Shown: positions 8,406-17,062 of the stretch, piece after piece
How positions within the stretch are numbered: the stretch's first letter is position 1
How the letters are laid out: every line of letters starts with the position of its first letter
The notes under the pieces: generated by a model
The model's database searches: none
What the model was told of the DNA's origin: nothing
Seen by the model: the letters and a program-made list of their open reading frames with translations, nothing else
Translations under genes and position numbers: made by a program
Assembly: GCF_024753205.1 (NCBI RefSeq)
Contig: NZ_JANUGZ010000004.1
Coordinates: 806,001 to 870,000, forward strand
Source: Massilia aurea
Lineage (GTDB): Bacteria > Pseudomonadota > Gammaproteobacteria > Burkholderiales > Burkholderiaceae_D
DNA: 64,000 nt
Direction: 5' to 3'

Positions 8406-9548
8406 ATGAGTGTGCAACATGGCTTCAACGGGCATCATCTGGCGGCAATCGACGCTGCCATCGGCGCTGCCATCACGGCTCGTTCGCTGCCCGGCGCCGT
8501 GTATTGGCTCGAACGCGGCGCCGCACATGCCGAGCGCGCGTATGGGCGGCTCCACTTCGGGCCGGCTGCCGCGCCGGTCACCGTGGGTACCGTGTTTGAC
8601 GTCGCTTCGCTGACCAAAGTGCTGGTGACGGCGCCGGCGATCCTGCTGCTGCACGAGGGCGGCCAGATCGACCTCGAAGCGCCGCTGCTGCGCTACCTGC
8701 CTGACTGTGCGGGCGGCGGCAAGGACGCGATCACAGTGCGCCAGTTGCTGACCCACACGTCGGGCTTGCTGGCCGGGTTGCCGGCCAGTCCGGCGTGGGA
8801 GGGCAGGGAGGCAGCGTTGCTGCTGGCCTCGCTCGAGCGCGTGACGCATGTGCCGGGCAGTGTCTTTCGCTACTCCGACATCAATTACATCCTGCTTGGC
8901 CTGATCATCGAACGCGTGGCTGGCATGCCGCTCGATGCGTTTGCCGAGCAGCGCATCTTTGCGCCAATGGGCATGCAGGACACCGGCTATCGGCCGCTGG
9001 CGCGCGGCGACGGGCGGACAATTGCGCCCACCCAGCGTGGTGCGGTGGAGGCAAATGCGGTGCTGTCGAAAGCGCAGCGTGGCCTGGCGCCCGGCGCCGT
9101 GCTGCAAGGCCAGGTCCATGATCCGACCGTGCGCCGGATGGGCGGCGTGGCGGGCTCGGCCGGTGTATTTTCGACCGCGCGGGACGTCGCGCGCTTTGCC
9201 CGCATGCTGCTTGCAGGCGGTGAACTCGATGGCGTGCGCGTGCTGCATCCCGACAGCGTGCGCCTGCTGTGCACCGCGCAGTCGCCACCAGGCATTGCCG
9301 CACTGCGCGGCATGGGCATGGACATCGATTCGCCATTTGCACGCCAGCCACGGGGCCGGCATTACCGGCTGGGCAGCTACGGGCACACGGGCTTTACCGG
9401 CTGCATCCTGTGGATCGACCCACAGTCGCAAAGCTTTTATGTTTTCCTGTCCAACCGAGTGTATCCGGACGACCGCAACAGCATCCTGCCGCTCTACGCC
9501 GAGCTGGGAACGCTATCGGCAGAAGCCGTATTATCAGCTCAACAATAA
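8406..9548 (+). CDS. Serine hydrolase of the beta-lactamase/class C PBP family
   Basis: The 380-residue protein has the three family motifs. SLTK (from FDVASLTKVL) supplies the nucleophilic Ser and the Lys, YSD (RYSDINYILLG) stands where YxN is usual, and HTG (YGHTGFTG) is the third box. Such proteins include esterases, D-aminopeptidases and EstB-like enzymes as well as AmpC. There is no obvious signal peptide from this start, which argues against a periplasmic beta-lactamase. The ribosome site is weak. Confidence 0.85.
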   Translation: MSVQHGFNGHHLAAIDAAIGAAITARSLPGAVYWLERGAAHAERAYGRLHFGPAAAPVTVGTVFDVASLTKVLVTAPAILLLHEGGQIDLEAPLLRYLPDCAGGGKDAITVRQLLTHTSGLLAGLPASPAWEGREAALLLASLERVTHVPGSVFRYSDINYILLGLIIERVAGMPLDAFAEQRIFAPMGMQDTGYRPLARGDGRTIAPTQRGAVEANAVLSKAQRGLAPGAVLQGQVHDPTVRRMGGVAGSAGVFSTARDVARFARMLLAGGELDGVRVLHPDSVRLLCTAQSPPGIAALRGMGMDIDSPFARQPRGRHYRLGSYGHTGFTGCILWIDPQSQSFYVFLSNRVYPDDRNSILPLYAELGTLSAEAVLSAQQ

Positions 9549-9716
9549 ACAAAAAAATGCGTGCAATTGTGCGCAAAATAGATGACGTTGGGCGACGATT
9601 AATTGTTTCCGCGCGGTACCGTGCGCGCCCATATCTGCTGTCGACCTACACTGGACTCCTGACTTGACGCACTGATGTGTCGAGAACGCACTACAAAACA
9701 TATTCAGGAGAACACC

Positions 9717-10337
9717 ATGAACAAGCTACTCAAAGGAATGATCGGCGCATCGCTGACGGTTGCCATGCTGGGCGCTACTGCAGTTCATGCACAAACGGGC
9801 GCCACGGCAGGCGCGGCCGGCCGCACCGGCACTGCAACGGGCACCGCCGGCACGACCGGCACGGGCATGGCGGGTACCTCGGGCCAGGTTGGTAGCCAGA
9901 CCGGCAGCAGCATGCAGGATGCGACGGGCCGCTCGTCGATGAGCGCCACCGGCACCAGCAGCATGAACCCGCAGAACGATCGCCGCAGCAGCACCAGCCC
10001 GATGACCGGCACCACCGGCTCGGCGGGCGTCGTTGACAGCCGTGCAGGCACGGTCGGCGCCACGGGCCGCACCGGCACCAGCGGCACCACGGGCATGAAC
10101 GGCAGCACCACCGGCGCAATGGGTAACAGCGGCATGACCGGCACAACCGGCAGCGCTACCGGTACCACCGGCGCTGCTGGCACCACCGGTATGAGCGGTT
10201 CAATGGGCACGGGTACCAGCGGCGCAGCAGGCGCGGGCACCACTGGTACTACCGGAACGGGTACAACTGGAACCGGCGCAACGGGCACTACCGGCACCGG
10301 CACCGGTACTACGGGCACCACCGGCCGCGGTTATTGA
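9717..10337 (+). CDS. Exported Gly/Thr-rich low-complexity repeat protein
   Basis: A good AGGAG site precedes the ATG. The 206-residue product has a Sec signal peptide (hydrophobic core [14 protein letters not shown], likely cleavage after VHA). Nearly all the rest is built from G, T, A, S, M and N in short degenerate units such as TGTTG, TGAAG and TGMSG. A less regular patch with Q, D and R lies around residues 65-110. No enzyme domain is visible. It may be a structural or surface-coat polypeptide. It is a stand-alone unit closed by a strong terminator. Confidence 0.75.
   Translation: MNKLLKGMIGASLTVAMLGATAVHAQTGATAGAAGRTGTATGTAGTTGTGMAGTSGQVGSQTGSSMQDATGRSSMSATGTSSMNPQNDRRSSTSPMTGTTGSAGVVDSRAGTVGATGRTGTSGTTGMNGSTTGAMGNSGMTGTTGSATGTTGAAGTTGMSGSMGTGTSGAAGAGTTGTTGTGTTGTGATGTTGTGTGTTGTTGRGY
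9790..10335 (+). repeat. Degenerate short tandem repeats encoding Gly-Thr units
   Basis: The DNA repeats variants of ACCGGCACC and GGCACCACC, in phase with the reading frame. It is most regular from about 10070 to 10330. Synonymous variation between copies shows the peptide pattern, not just the DNA, is being kept. Confidence 0.8.
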
Positions 10338-10385
10338 TAGCACCAGCAATGCGTCAGCAATAAGGGTGGCTTAGCCGCCACCAGC

Positions 10386-10419
10386 ACAACACCGGCCTCG
10401 CGCCGGTGTTGTCGTTTTA
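10386..10419 (+). terminator. Rho-independent terminator
   Basis: A perfect 11-bp stem (10386-10396 with 10402-10412) around CTCGC is followed by CGTTTTAT. It closes the repeat-protein gene. Confidence 0.9.
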
Positions 10420-10522
10420 TCTGTGGTATCCGCGCCGCATCCGTGGTCAATATTATGGGGCTGGTGATTTTCCACGAAGGTTGTGGCGTACCATTCATAA
10501 TTATTGCCTTACGGAACTAATT

Positions 10523-11902
10523 ATGATGCACCCCGACGCGCCGCAGGAGATGCTGGCCCCCAGCGCCATGAAGCTCTCCGAGCTGATTGGCGCGTTGAGC
10601 TATGCGCTCGACATTACCGAAGGCCAGCCTGCTGGCCACTGCGTGCGCTGCTGCTGGATCGGGATGCATATCGGCCGTGCCGCGGGCCTGAATGACGACC
10701 AGCTGTGGGAACTGTATTACACGCTGCTGCTGAAAGACCTTGGCTGCAGCAGCAATGCCGCCCGCATCTGCGAGCTGTACCTGACGGACGATCTCGACTT
10801 CAAGCGCAGTTTCAAGACGGTGGGCGACAGCCTGCCGCAGGTGCTCGGTTTCGTGCTCAAGCACACGGGCCTCAAAGCGGGCCTGGCCGAGCGGTTCCGC
10901 AGCGTCATGACCATTCTGCGCGATGGCCCCGAGATCGCGCAGGGCCTCATCGCCACCCGCTGCCAGCGCGGCGCTGACATCGCGCGCCTGCTGCGCTTCC
11001 CGGAGGGCGTGGCCGAAGGCATTTATTCGCTCGATGAACACGTGAATGGCAAGGGCAAGCCGGCCCAGCTCGCGGGCGACGCGATCCCCGTGTATGCGCG
11101 CATTGCGCTGCTGGCGCAGGTGATCGACGTGTTCCACACCGATGGCGGGCGCGAGGCTGCGCTGCACGAAGCCACCGCGCGCGCCGGCAGCTGGTTCGAT
11201 CCGCAGCTGGTCGCCGCGTTCGAACAGGTCGCGCTGGAGGATGCCTTCTGGCGCAAGCTTGCCGCGCCGGACCTGGACCGCGCTGTCTTCGCACTGGAGC
11301 CGGCGGGCCACGAAGTTGCGCTCGACGAAGACTACCTCGACGATATCGCCACCGCTTTCGGCCAGGTGGTCGATGCCAAGAGCCCGTACACGAGCGGCCA
11401 CAGCGCACGCGTGGCGCTGTACACCGACATGATCGGCGAGGCCCTCGGGCTGTCGGCGCAGCGCCGCCGCTGGCTCAAGCGCGGCGCGCTGCTGCACGAT
11501 GTCGGCAAGCTGGGCGTGAGCAACAGCGTTCTCGACAAGGCAGGCTCGCTCGACCGCGACGAATGGACCGCCGTGCGCCAGCACGCCGAATACACCGAAA
11601 CGATCCTGGGCCGCATCGCGGCGTTTGCCGAACTGGCGTCGATTGCCGGCGCCCACCACGAGCGGCTCGACGGCAACGGCTACCCGCGCGGTTTGCATGC
11701 GGACGACATCCGCCTCGAGACGCGCATCATCACCACCGCCGACATTTTCGACGCCATCACCGCCGAGCGCCCATACCGCGGCGCGATCCCGATCCCGCAG
11801 GCGCTCGAGATGATGGAAAAGACCGTCGGCACCGCGCTCGACCCGGCCTGCTTCGATGCGCTCAAGCGCGGGCTGGCGCTGGTGCCGTTCCCGGCGCCCT
11901 GA
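10523..11902 (+). CDS. HD-GYP domain protein (putative c-di-GMP phosphodiesterase) with degenerate N-terminal HD repeat
   Basis: The 459-residue product has a complete C-terminal HD-GYP domain. LLHDVGKLGVSN places the HD pair at about 325-326, and HHERLDGNGYP lies at 378-388. This predicts hydrolysis of cyclic di-GMP. The N-terminal 20-220 region looks like a second, divergent HD-type domain: GHCVR is kept, but the HD position reads KD (LLLKDLG), so it is probably non-catalytic or sensory. There is no transmembrane segment. The ATG pair at 10523/10526 was chosen because the longer open frame would run back through the terminator. The gene stands alone. Confidence 0.85.
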   Translation: MMHPDAPQEMLAPSAMKLSELIGALSYALDITEGQPAGHCVRCCWIGMHIGRAAGLNDDQLWELYYTLLLKDLGCSSNAARICELYLTDDLDFKRSFKTVGDSLPQVLGFVLKHTGLKAGLAERFRSVMTILRDGPEIAQGLIATRCQRGADIARLLRFPEGVAEGIYSLDEHVNGKGKPAQLAGDAIPVYARIALLAQVIDVFHTDGGREAALHEATARAGSWFDPQLVAAFEQVALEDAFWRKLAAPDLDRAVFALEPAGHEVALDEDYLDDIATAFGQVVDAKSPYTSGHSARVALYTDMIGEALGLSAQRRRWLKRGALLHDVGKLGVSNSVLDKAGSLDRDEWTAVRQHAEYTETILGRIAAFAELASIAGAHHERLDGNGYPRGLHADDIRLETRIITTADIFDAITAERPYRGAIPIPQALEMMEKTVGTALDPACFDALKRGLALVPFPAP

Positions 11903-11982
11903 ATCTGCCGCCAGGTTCCGCCTGCCACAGTCACATGTCAGTGTGATGAATTCCTCTTCCGGATAGCAAGATTTGACAAACA

Positions 11983-11999
11983 TGGCATCCCGGATGCCA
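11983..11999. promoter_or_regulatory. Perfect 17-bp palindrome, candidate operator of the TonB receptor operon
   Basis: TGGCATCCCGGATGCCA is an 8+1+8 perfect dyad. It begins 4 bp after a TTGACA hexamer (11973-11978) and lies 82 bp before the receptor start codon. The position and symmetry fit a repressor site of LacI or GntR type. No convincing -10 was found at normal spacing. Confidence 0.5.
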
Positions 12000-12081
12000 C
12001 CACAATGCGCTCACTGAGAGCCTGTCCGGATTGCTTGGGACTGGCTCCAACAACCGATGGCCAACCTGGTTTGGAGCGCAC

Positions 12082-14715
12082 ATGAATGAGTTGAAGGCAC
12101 GGCAGTATCAGCGGACCGCGATCGCAGCGGCGGTGGCAATCCTGGCGGTGAGCGGGGCAGGCGCGCAGGAAGCGCCGGTGCTGGCGCCGCAGACTGTTGT
12201 GGTGACGGGCGTGCGTGCTGCGCTCGAACAGTCGCTGCGCCAGAAGCGCGACAGCGACGCCGTCGTCGAGGTGGTCACGGCCGAAGACATCGGCAAGATG
12301 CCCGATAAAAACGTGGCCGATGCCATCCAGCGCCTGCCCGGCGTGAACACGCAATCGTCCGCCGGCGGCGAAGGCGGCTTCGGCGAAAACGACCGCGTCA
12401 GCCTGCGCGGCACCAGCCCGAGCCTGCAGCAGACGCTGTTCAACGGCCACGCGATCAGCACCGGCGACTGGTTCGTGCTGAACCAGATCGGCGGCAATGT
12501 CGGCCGGTCGAGCAGCTTCTCGCTGCTGCCGTCCGAGCTGGTCGGCTCGATCGTGGTTCAGAAAAGCCCGACGGCCGACCTGGTCGAAGGCGGCGTCTCC
12601 GGCGCCATCAACGTCATCACGCGTCGTCCGCTCGACTTCCGCCAGCAGCTCACTGTCGAAGGCTCGGTCCAGGCCAACTACAACGACCTGTCGGGTGAGA
12701 CCAAGCCGCATCTGTCGGGCCTCGTGAACTGGAAGAACGCCGCCAACACGGCGGGCATCCTGATCCAGGGGTTCTCCGAGAAATCATCCGTGCGGCGCGA
12801 TGGCCAGGAAATCCTCGGCTACACCCCGATCAGCGCGACCAGCGCGGCGGCGCTCGCCAATCCGGCGCTGGCCGGCGTGGTTGTGCCGACCTTCATCGGC
12901 GCCGCATTGTTCGAGCAGGAGAAGAAGCGCGAAGGCGGCGCCTTCGACGTCGAGGTGCGCCCGAACCGCGACCTGACGCTGGACGTCAACGGCTTCTATT
13001 CGAAGCTCGAAGCGCCGCACCAGAACACCAACTGGCTGGCCGCGCCGGCCAACTCGATCAACAGCCTGAACCTGATTCCAATTAACCCGGTTGTGCGCAA
13101 CAACACACTGGTGGGGGCCGGGTTCACGCGCAACGCGGGCGAGGTCGACAATATCTACCGTCCGGATGCGGGCGGCGAATCGTGGTACCTGGACTTCAAC
13201 GGCAAGTGGCGCGTCAACGAGCGCTTCTCGCTGTCGGGCAAGCTCGGCAAGACCCACGGCGTGGGCTGGGACCGCGACGACGTCTACTACCAGAACAATG
13301 TCGACGGCGGCATGGTGTATGGCTTGAACGGTCTTTCGCCGGCATCGGTCAGCTACCCCGGCGGCAACACGGTCTCGCCCGGTTCGACCGCGTGGGCCGG
13401 CGGCGGCGAATCGCAGTCGGTGGACAAGGAACAGTACGCGCAGCTCGACGGCGAACTGCGCCTGGACAATCCGACGTTCCAGGCCGTGCGCTTCGGCGCG
13501 CGCTGGACCGACCACCAGCGCAACGCCGAGCATCCGCTGGAAACCCGTCCCGGCCCGCTGGGCTTCAGCAATCCGGGCCCGGCCTGGAACGGCCAGCTGT
13601 ACCCGAGCGACTTCGCCAATGACCTGGGCGGCAATCTCGCGTCGAACTACTTCAAGTACGACGGCGCAGCATTGGGCGCGTGGGGCGCGATCCCCGGCAA
13701 CCGGCTGCTCGACTACGTACTGCGCCATAACTGGATGAACGAATTCGAAGTGGGCGAGAAGACGGCGGCGCTGTACGGCATGGTCGACTTCGGCGGCGAT
13801 GGCTGGAGCGGCAATGTCGGCCTGCGCGCCGTCGAGACGCGCCAGAACACGATTGTCAACCTGCCGGGCGGCCCGGCGCCGATCACCGGTTCGGCCTTCG
13901 GCGCCTACACGCCGACGACGTTCAAGCGTACCTACCGCGACTACCTGCCAAGCGCCAACCTGAAATACAACGTGACGCCCGATCTGGTGCTGCGCACGGC
14001 GCTGGCCAAGACCATCGCGCGCCCCGACTACAGCGCGCTGGGCGGCTCGGTGTCGCTGAACGACGACGCGCTGAGCGGCAACGGCGGCAACGTCAATTTA
14101 GAGCCGGTGCGCTCGACCAACTTCGACATCGGCGCCGAGTGGTATTACGCGCCGAAAGCGCTGATCTCGGCAGGCCTGTTCTACATGGACTTGCGCTCGA
14201 TCGTGGCGCAGGGCACGTCGACCGGCACCTATTACAACAACAAGCGCAGTACGCTGACCGAGTACCAGATCACGTCGCCGTACAACACGAGCGGGCGCAA
14301 TCGCGGCGTGGAGCTGAGCTGGCAGCAGCCGGTGGCGCGTGACTTCGGTTTCCTGGTCAACTACACGTTCGCCGATGGTGAACTCGACGATGGTGGTGAA
14401 CTCATCAACTCGTCGCGCAACACCTACAACGTGACCGGCTACTTCGAGAATGAACGCTTCTCGGCGCGCCTGGCCTACAACTGGCGATCGAAGTACAAGG
14501 CGGGCGTGGACCGTGGCGCGAGCCAGCACGTGGACGACATGCCGTCGCTGGCCGGCTCCGTCAACGTCAAGCTGAGCGAACGCTTCACGCTCACGTTCGA
14601 TGCGCTCAATCTCACCAACGAGACCATCAAGATGTACGCCGAAAACGAGGACCGGCCACGCGCCTTCTACTCGAACGGCCGTACCTTCTACCTCGGCCTG
14701 CGCGGCAAGCTGTAA
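12082..14715 (+). CDS. TonB-dependent outer-membrane receptor (probable chito-oligosaccharide uptake)
   Basis: The 877-residue protein has a signal peptide (AIAAAVAILAVSGAGAQ), a TonB-box-like stretch (QTVVVTG), and a plug domain with the oligosaccharide-receptor pattern (EDIGKMPDKNVADAIQRLPGV). The beta-barrel ends in FYLGLRGKL. This subclass usually imports carbohydrates. GGAG 6 nt before the ATG at 12082 sets the start. It is followed after 46 bp by a GH20 hexosaminidase and then an MFS transporter, which suggests GlcNAc oligomers as the ligand. A perfect palindrome lies upstream. Ligand specificity is inferred from neighbours only. Confidence 0.88.
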   Translation: MNELKARQYQRTAIAAAVAILAVSGAGAQEAPVLAPQTVVVTGVRAALEQSLRQKRDSDAVVEVVTAEDIGKMPDKNVADAIQRLPGVNTQSSAGGEGGFGENDRVSLRGTSPSLQQTLFNGHAISTGDWFVLNQIGGNVGRSSSFSLLPSELVGSIVVQKSPTADLVEGGVSGAINVITRRPLDFRQQLTVEGSVQANYNDLSGETKPHLSGLVNWKNAANTAGILIQGFSEKSSVRRDGQEILGYTPISATSAAALANPALAGVVVPTFIGAALFEQEKKREGGAFDVEVRPNRDLTLDVNGFYSKLEAPHQNTNWLAAPANSINSLNLIPINPVVRNNTLVGAGFTRNAGEVDNIYRPDAGGESWYLDFNGKWRVNERFSLSGKLGKTHGVGWDRDDVYYQNNVDGGMVYGLNGLSPASVSYPGGNTVSPGSTAWAGGGESQSVDKEQYAQLDGELRLDNPTFQAVRFGARWTDHQRNAEHPLETRPGPLGFSNPGPAWNGQLYPSDFANDLGGNLASNYFKYDGAALGAWGAIPGNRLLDYVLRHNWMNEFEVGEKTAALYGMVDFGGDGWSGNVGLRAVETRQNTIVNLPGGPAPITGSAFGAYTPTTFKRTYRDYLPSANLKYNVTPDLVLRTALAKTIARPDYSALGGSVSLNDDALSGNGGNVNLEPVRSTNFDIGAEWYYAPKALISAGLFYMDLRSIVAQGTSTGTYYNNKRSTLTEYQITSPYNTSGRNRGVELSWQQPVARDFGFLVNYTFADGELDDGGELINSSRNTYNVTGYFENERFSARLAYNWRSKYKAGVDRGASQHVDDMPSLAGSVNVKLSERFTLTFDALNLTNETIKMYAENEDRPRAFYSNGRTFYLGLRGKL

Positions 14716-14761
14716 TCAGCCCAGGGGCGGCAATGGCCGCCCCGCATTCACCTGGACACCC

Positions 14762-17062
14762 ATGACGGACCGATCCGATGGCGGCCCGGCGATCCACATC
14801 GCCTGGGAGTGCCTGAGCAATTTCATACGCGACGACGCGTTTGCCGCGCGCCTCGTGCTGCGCAACGATGGCGGTGTGCCCATCGCACCTGGCTGGACGC
14901 TGTGCTTCAACACCTGCCGCAAGATCCTGGCCGAGACAGTCAGCGCTGGCTACGCCATTGCGCACGTCAATGGCGACCTGTTCGCACTGTCGATGCCGGG
15001 TGGCGACGCCTGGTTGCCGGGGCAGACACACACGCTCGACTACGAGGCGCTGCACTGGGCGATCAGCATCACCGATGCGCCGCTGGGGTTTTACCTGCTG
15101 CCGGGGCAGGGCGGGATGGCCGTCGACCTGGGCGACCCGATCATTGCGCCGTTCGTGCGCCCCGAGCAGCGGCACCGTAACCGGGGCGACGCGGTGCCCA
15201 CTGCCGATGCGGCCTGGCGTTTTGCGCAGAACACGGCGCTGTCGACCCTGCCCGAGGCCGAGGTCGGGCGTATCACGCCGCGCCCACGCTCGGCGCGATT
15301 CACGGGCGGTCAGTACCGGCTGGGGCGCGACGCGTCGGTCGTGCACGGGCCAGGCCTGGACAACGAAGTGCGGTTCCTGCGCGCGCTGCTGGCCGACCTG
15401 CCGCCGGGCGAGGGCGCGGTGACGCTCGCCATCGGGCCGGTCGCTGAAGCGGGGGATGAAGCGTATTCGCTCGACATCGATAGTCAGCGCGTGGTGCTCA
15501 CGGGCGCCAGCGCGCACGGCGTCTTCAACGGCCTGCAAAGCCTGTCGCAGCTGGTCGCACCCGATGGCACGCTGCCACTGGGAGTGGTGCAGGATGCGCC
15601 GCGCTACGCCTACCGGGGCATGATGCTCGACGTTGCCCGCCACTTTTCCAGCGTCGACACCGTGCTGCGCCTGCTCGACTGCATGGCCGCGTATAAACTC
15701 AACCGCTTCCATTTTCACCTGACCGATGACGAGGGCTGGCGTCTGGCGATTGCCGCCTTGCCCGAACTGACGGCGGTCGGTGCGCAGCGCGGCGTCGGAG
15801 ATTGTTTACCACCGTCGTTTGGCTCCGGGGCAGCCGTCGATGCATCCAGCGGCAGCGGCTTCTATACGGCCGACCAGTTCATCACGATCCTGCGCCATGC
15901 GAAAGCGCGCCACATCGACGTCATCCCCGAATTCAATCTGCCGGGCCACGCACGCGCGGCCGTCGAAGCGATGCGCGTGCGGCATGCGCGCCTGATGGCG
16001 GCGGGCGACCTCGCCGGCGCCGACGAGTATTTGCTCAGCGATCCGGCCGACACGTCCGCCTACGAATCGGTGCAGCTGTGGCACGACAACGTGATGTGCA
16101 TTGCGCTGCCATCGGTCGATCGCTTCATCGACACCGTCGTCACTGCCGTGGCGGCGCTGTACCGGGAAGCAAAGGTGCCGCTGACCGTGCTGCACACGGG
16201 CGGCGATGAAGTCCCTGGCGGCGCCTGGGTCGGTTCGCCCGTCTGCCAGGCCAGCATGCGCGCGCATGGCTGGACGGATGTGCGCGAGTTGCGCGACGAC
16301 TTCCAGGCGCGCTGCCGCGCGATCCTGGCGCGTCATGGCATCGCGTTTGCGGGCTGGGAAGAAACGGCGCTGACACCCCGCGCCGATGGCGTGCTGGCGC
16401 CCGACCGGCGTCAGGCCGGGCGCGACTTCCACGTCTATGTCTGGAACAACGGCGGCTTGCCGCACGAACGCGATTGCGCGACCGAGCTGGCCGCCGCCGG
16501 TTTCGACGTCGTGCTGGCCAATGCCACCAGCCTGTATTTCGATTTCGCCCATGCCAAGCATCCGCTGGAACCGGGCTACTACTGGGCCGGTTTCGTCGGC
16601 ACGCGCGATGCGTTCGATCTGGCGCCGAGCGCCGGCGTCACGGGCCTGCAGGGCCAGCTCTGGGGCGAGAACGTGTGCTCACGCGCGCGGCTCGAGTATC
16701 TCGCGATGCCGCGCCTGCTCGGCCTGGCCGAACGCGCGTGGTCGCCACAGGACACGAATCCGGACTGGAACGAATTTGCCAACCGCCTCGGTCGGCGCGA
16801 ATTGCCGCGGCTCGATCGCCATGGCTGGCACTACCGCCTGCCGCCGCCGGGCGCCCGCGTGGAGAACGGTATGCTGCAGGCCAATACCGCCTTTCCCGGC
16901 CTGGGCCTGCATCACACTATCGATGGCCGCGACCCTGATGCCACCAGCCCGCGCTACGCCGACCCGGTGCCTGTACGCGGCGCGCGCATCGTGAAACTGG
17001 CCAGCATCGACACGCACGGTCGCGTGAGCCGCATCGTCACCTTACATCTGGAATCGCCATGA
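14762..17062 (+). CDS. GH20 beta-N-acetylhexosaminidase
   Basis: The 766-residue enzyme has, in order, a CHB_HEX-type N-terminal domain (to about 150), a GH20b domain, the GH20 barrel (from about 280) and a short C-terminal beta domain. The catalytic Asp-Glu pair lies in HTGGDEVP at about residues 482-483. FHFHLTDDEGWR and the WGE motif (QLWGENV) are also present. It would release terminal GlcNAc from chito-oligosaccharides. The chosen start gives no signal peptide or lipobox, unlike many GH20 proteins, so it may be cytoplasmic and act after import. An in-frame extension into the receptor gene lacks support. Confidence 0.92.
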   Translation: MTDRSDGGPAIHIAWECLSNFIRDDAFAARLVLRNDGGVPIAPGWTLCFNTCRKILAETVSAGYAIAHVNGDLFALSMPGGDAWLPGQTHTLDYEALHWAISITDAPLGFYLLPGQGGMAVDLGDPIIAPFVRPEQRHRNRGDAVPTADAAWRFAQNTALSTLPEAEVGRITPRPRSARFTGGQYRLGRDASVVHGPGLDNEVRFLRALLADLPPGEGAVTLAIGPVAEAGDEAYSLDIDSQRVVLTGASAHGVFNGLQSLSQLVAPDGTLPLGVVQDAPRYAYRGMMLDVARHFSSVDTVLRLLDCMAAYKLNRFHFHLTDDEGWRLAIAALPELTAVGAQRGVGDCLPPSFGSGAAVDASSGSGFYTADQFITILRHAKARHIDVIPEFNLPGHARAAVEAMRVRHARLMAAGDLAGADEYLLSDPADTSAYESVQLWHDNVMCIALPSVDRFIDTVVTAVAALYREAKVPLTVLHTGGDEVPGGAWVGSPVCQASMRAHGWTDVRELRDDFQARCRAILARHGIAFAGWEETALTPRADGVLAPDRRQAGRDFHVYVWNNGGLPHERDCATELAAAGFDVVLANATSLYFDFAHAKHPLEPGYYWAGFVGTRDAFDLAPSAGVTGLQGQLWGENVCSRARLEYLAMPRLLGLAERAWSPQDTNPDWNEFANRLGRRELPRLDRHGWHYRLPPPGARVENGMLQANTAFPGLGLHHTIDGRDPDATSPRYADPVPVRGARIVKLASIDTHGRVSRIVTLHLESP

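Noticed and set aside
9785..10321. Minus-strand frame encoding a regular Val/Pro repeat protein
   Set aside because: It mirrors the Gly/Thr repeat DNA and has no ribosome site. The plus-strand frame has a signal peptide, ribosome site and terminator.
9790..10335. CRISPR-like short repeats
   Set aside because: The repeats are in-frame coding, degenerate and without unique spacers of constant length. No cas gene is present in the window.
10517..11983. 488-codon minus-strand frame across the HD-GYP gene
   Set aside because: Arg/Gln/Ala-rich antisense shadow. The plus strand carries intact HD-GYP motifs.
14600..14761. N-terminal extension of the GH20 protein into the receptor gene
   Set aside because: It would overlap 116 bp of the TonB receptor, encodes no signal peptide and has no ribosome site. 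The ATG at 14762 begins the expected CHB_HEX domain.
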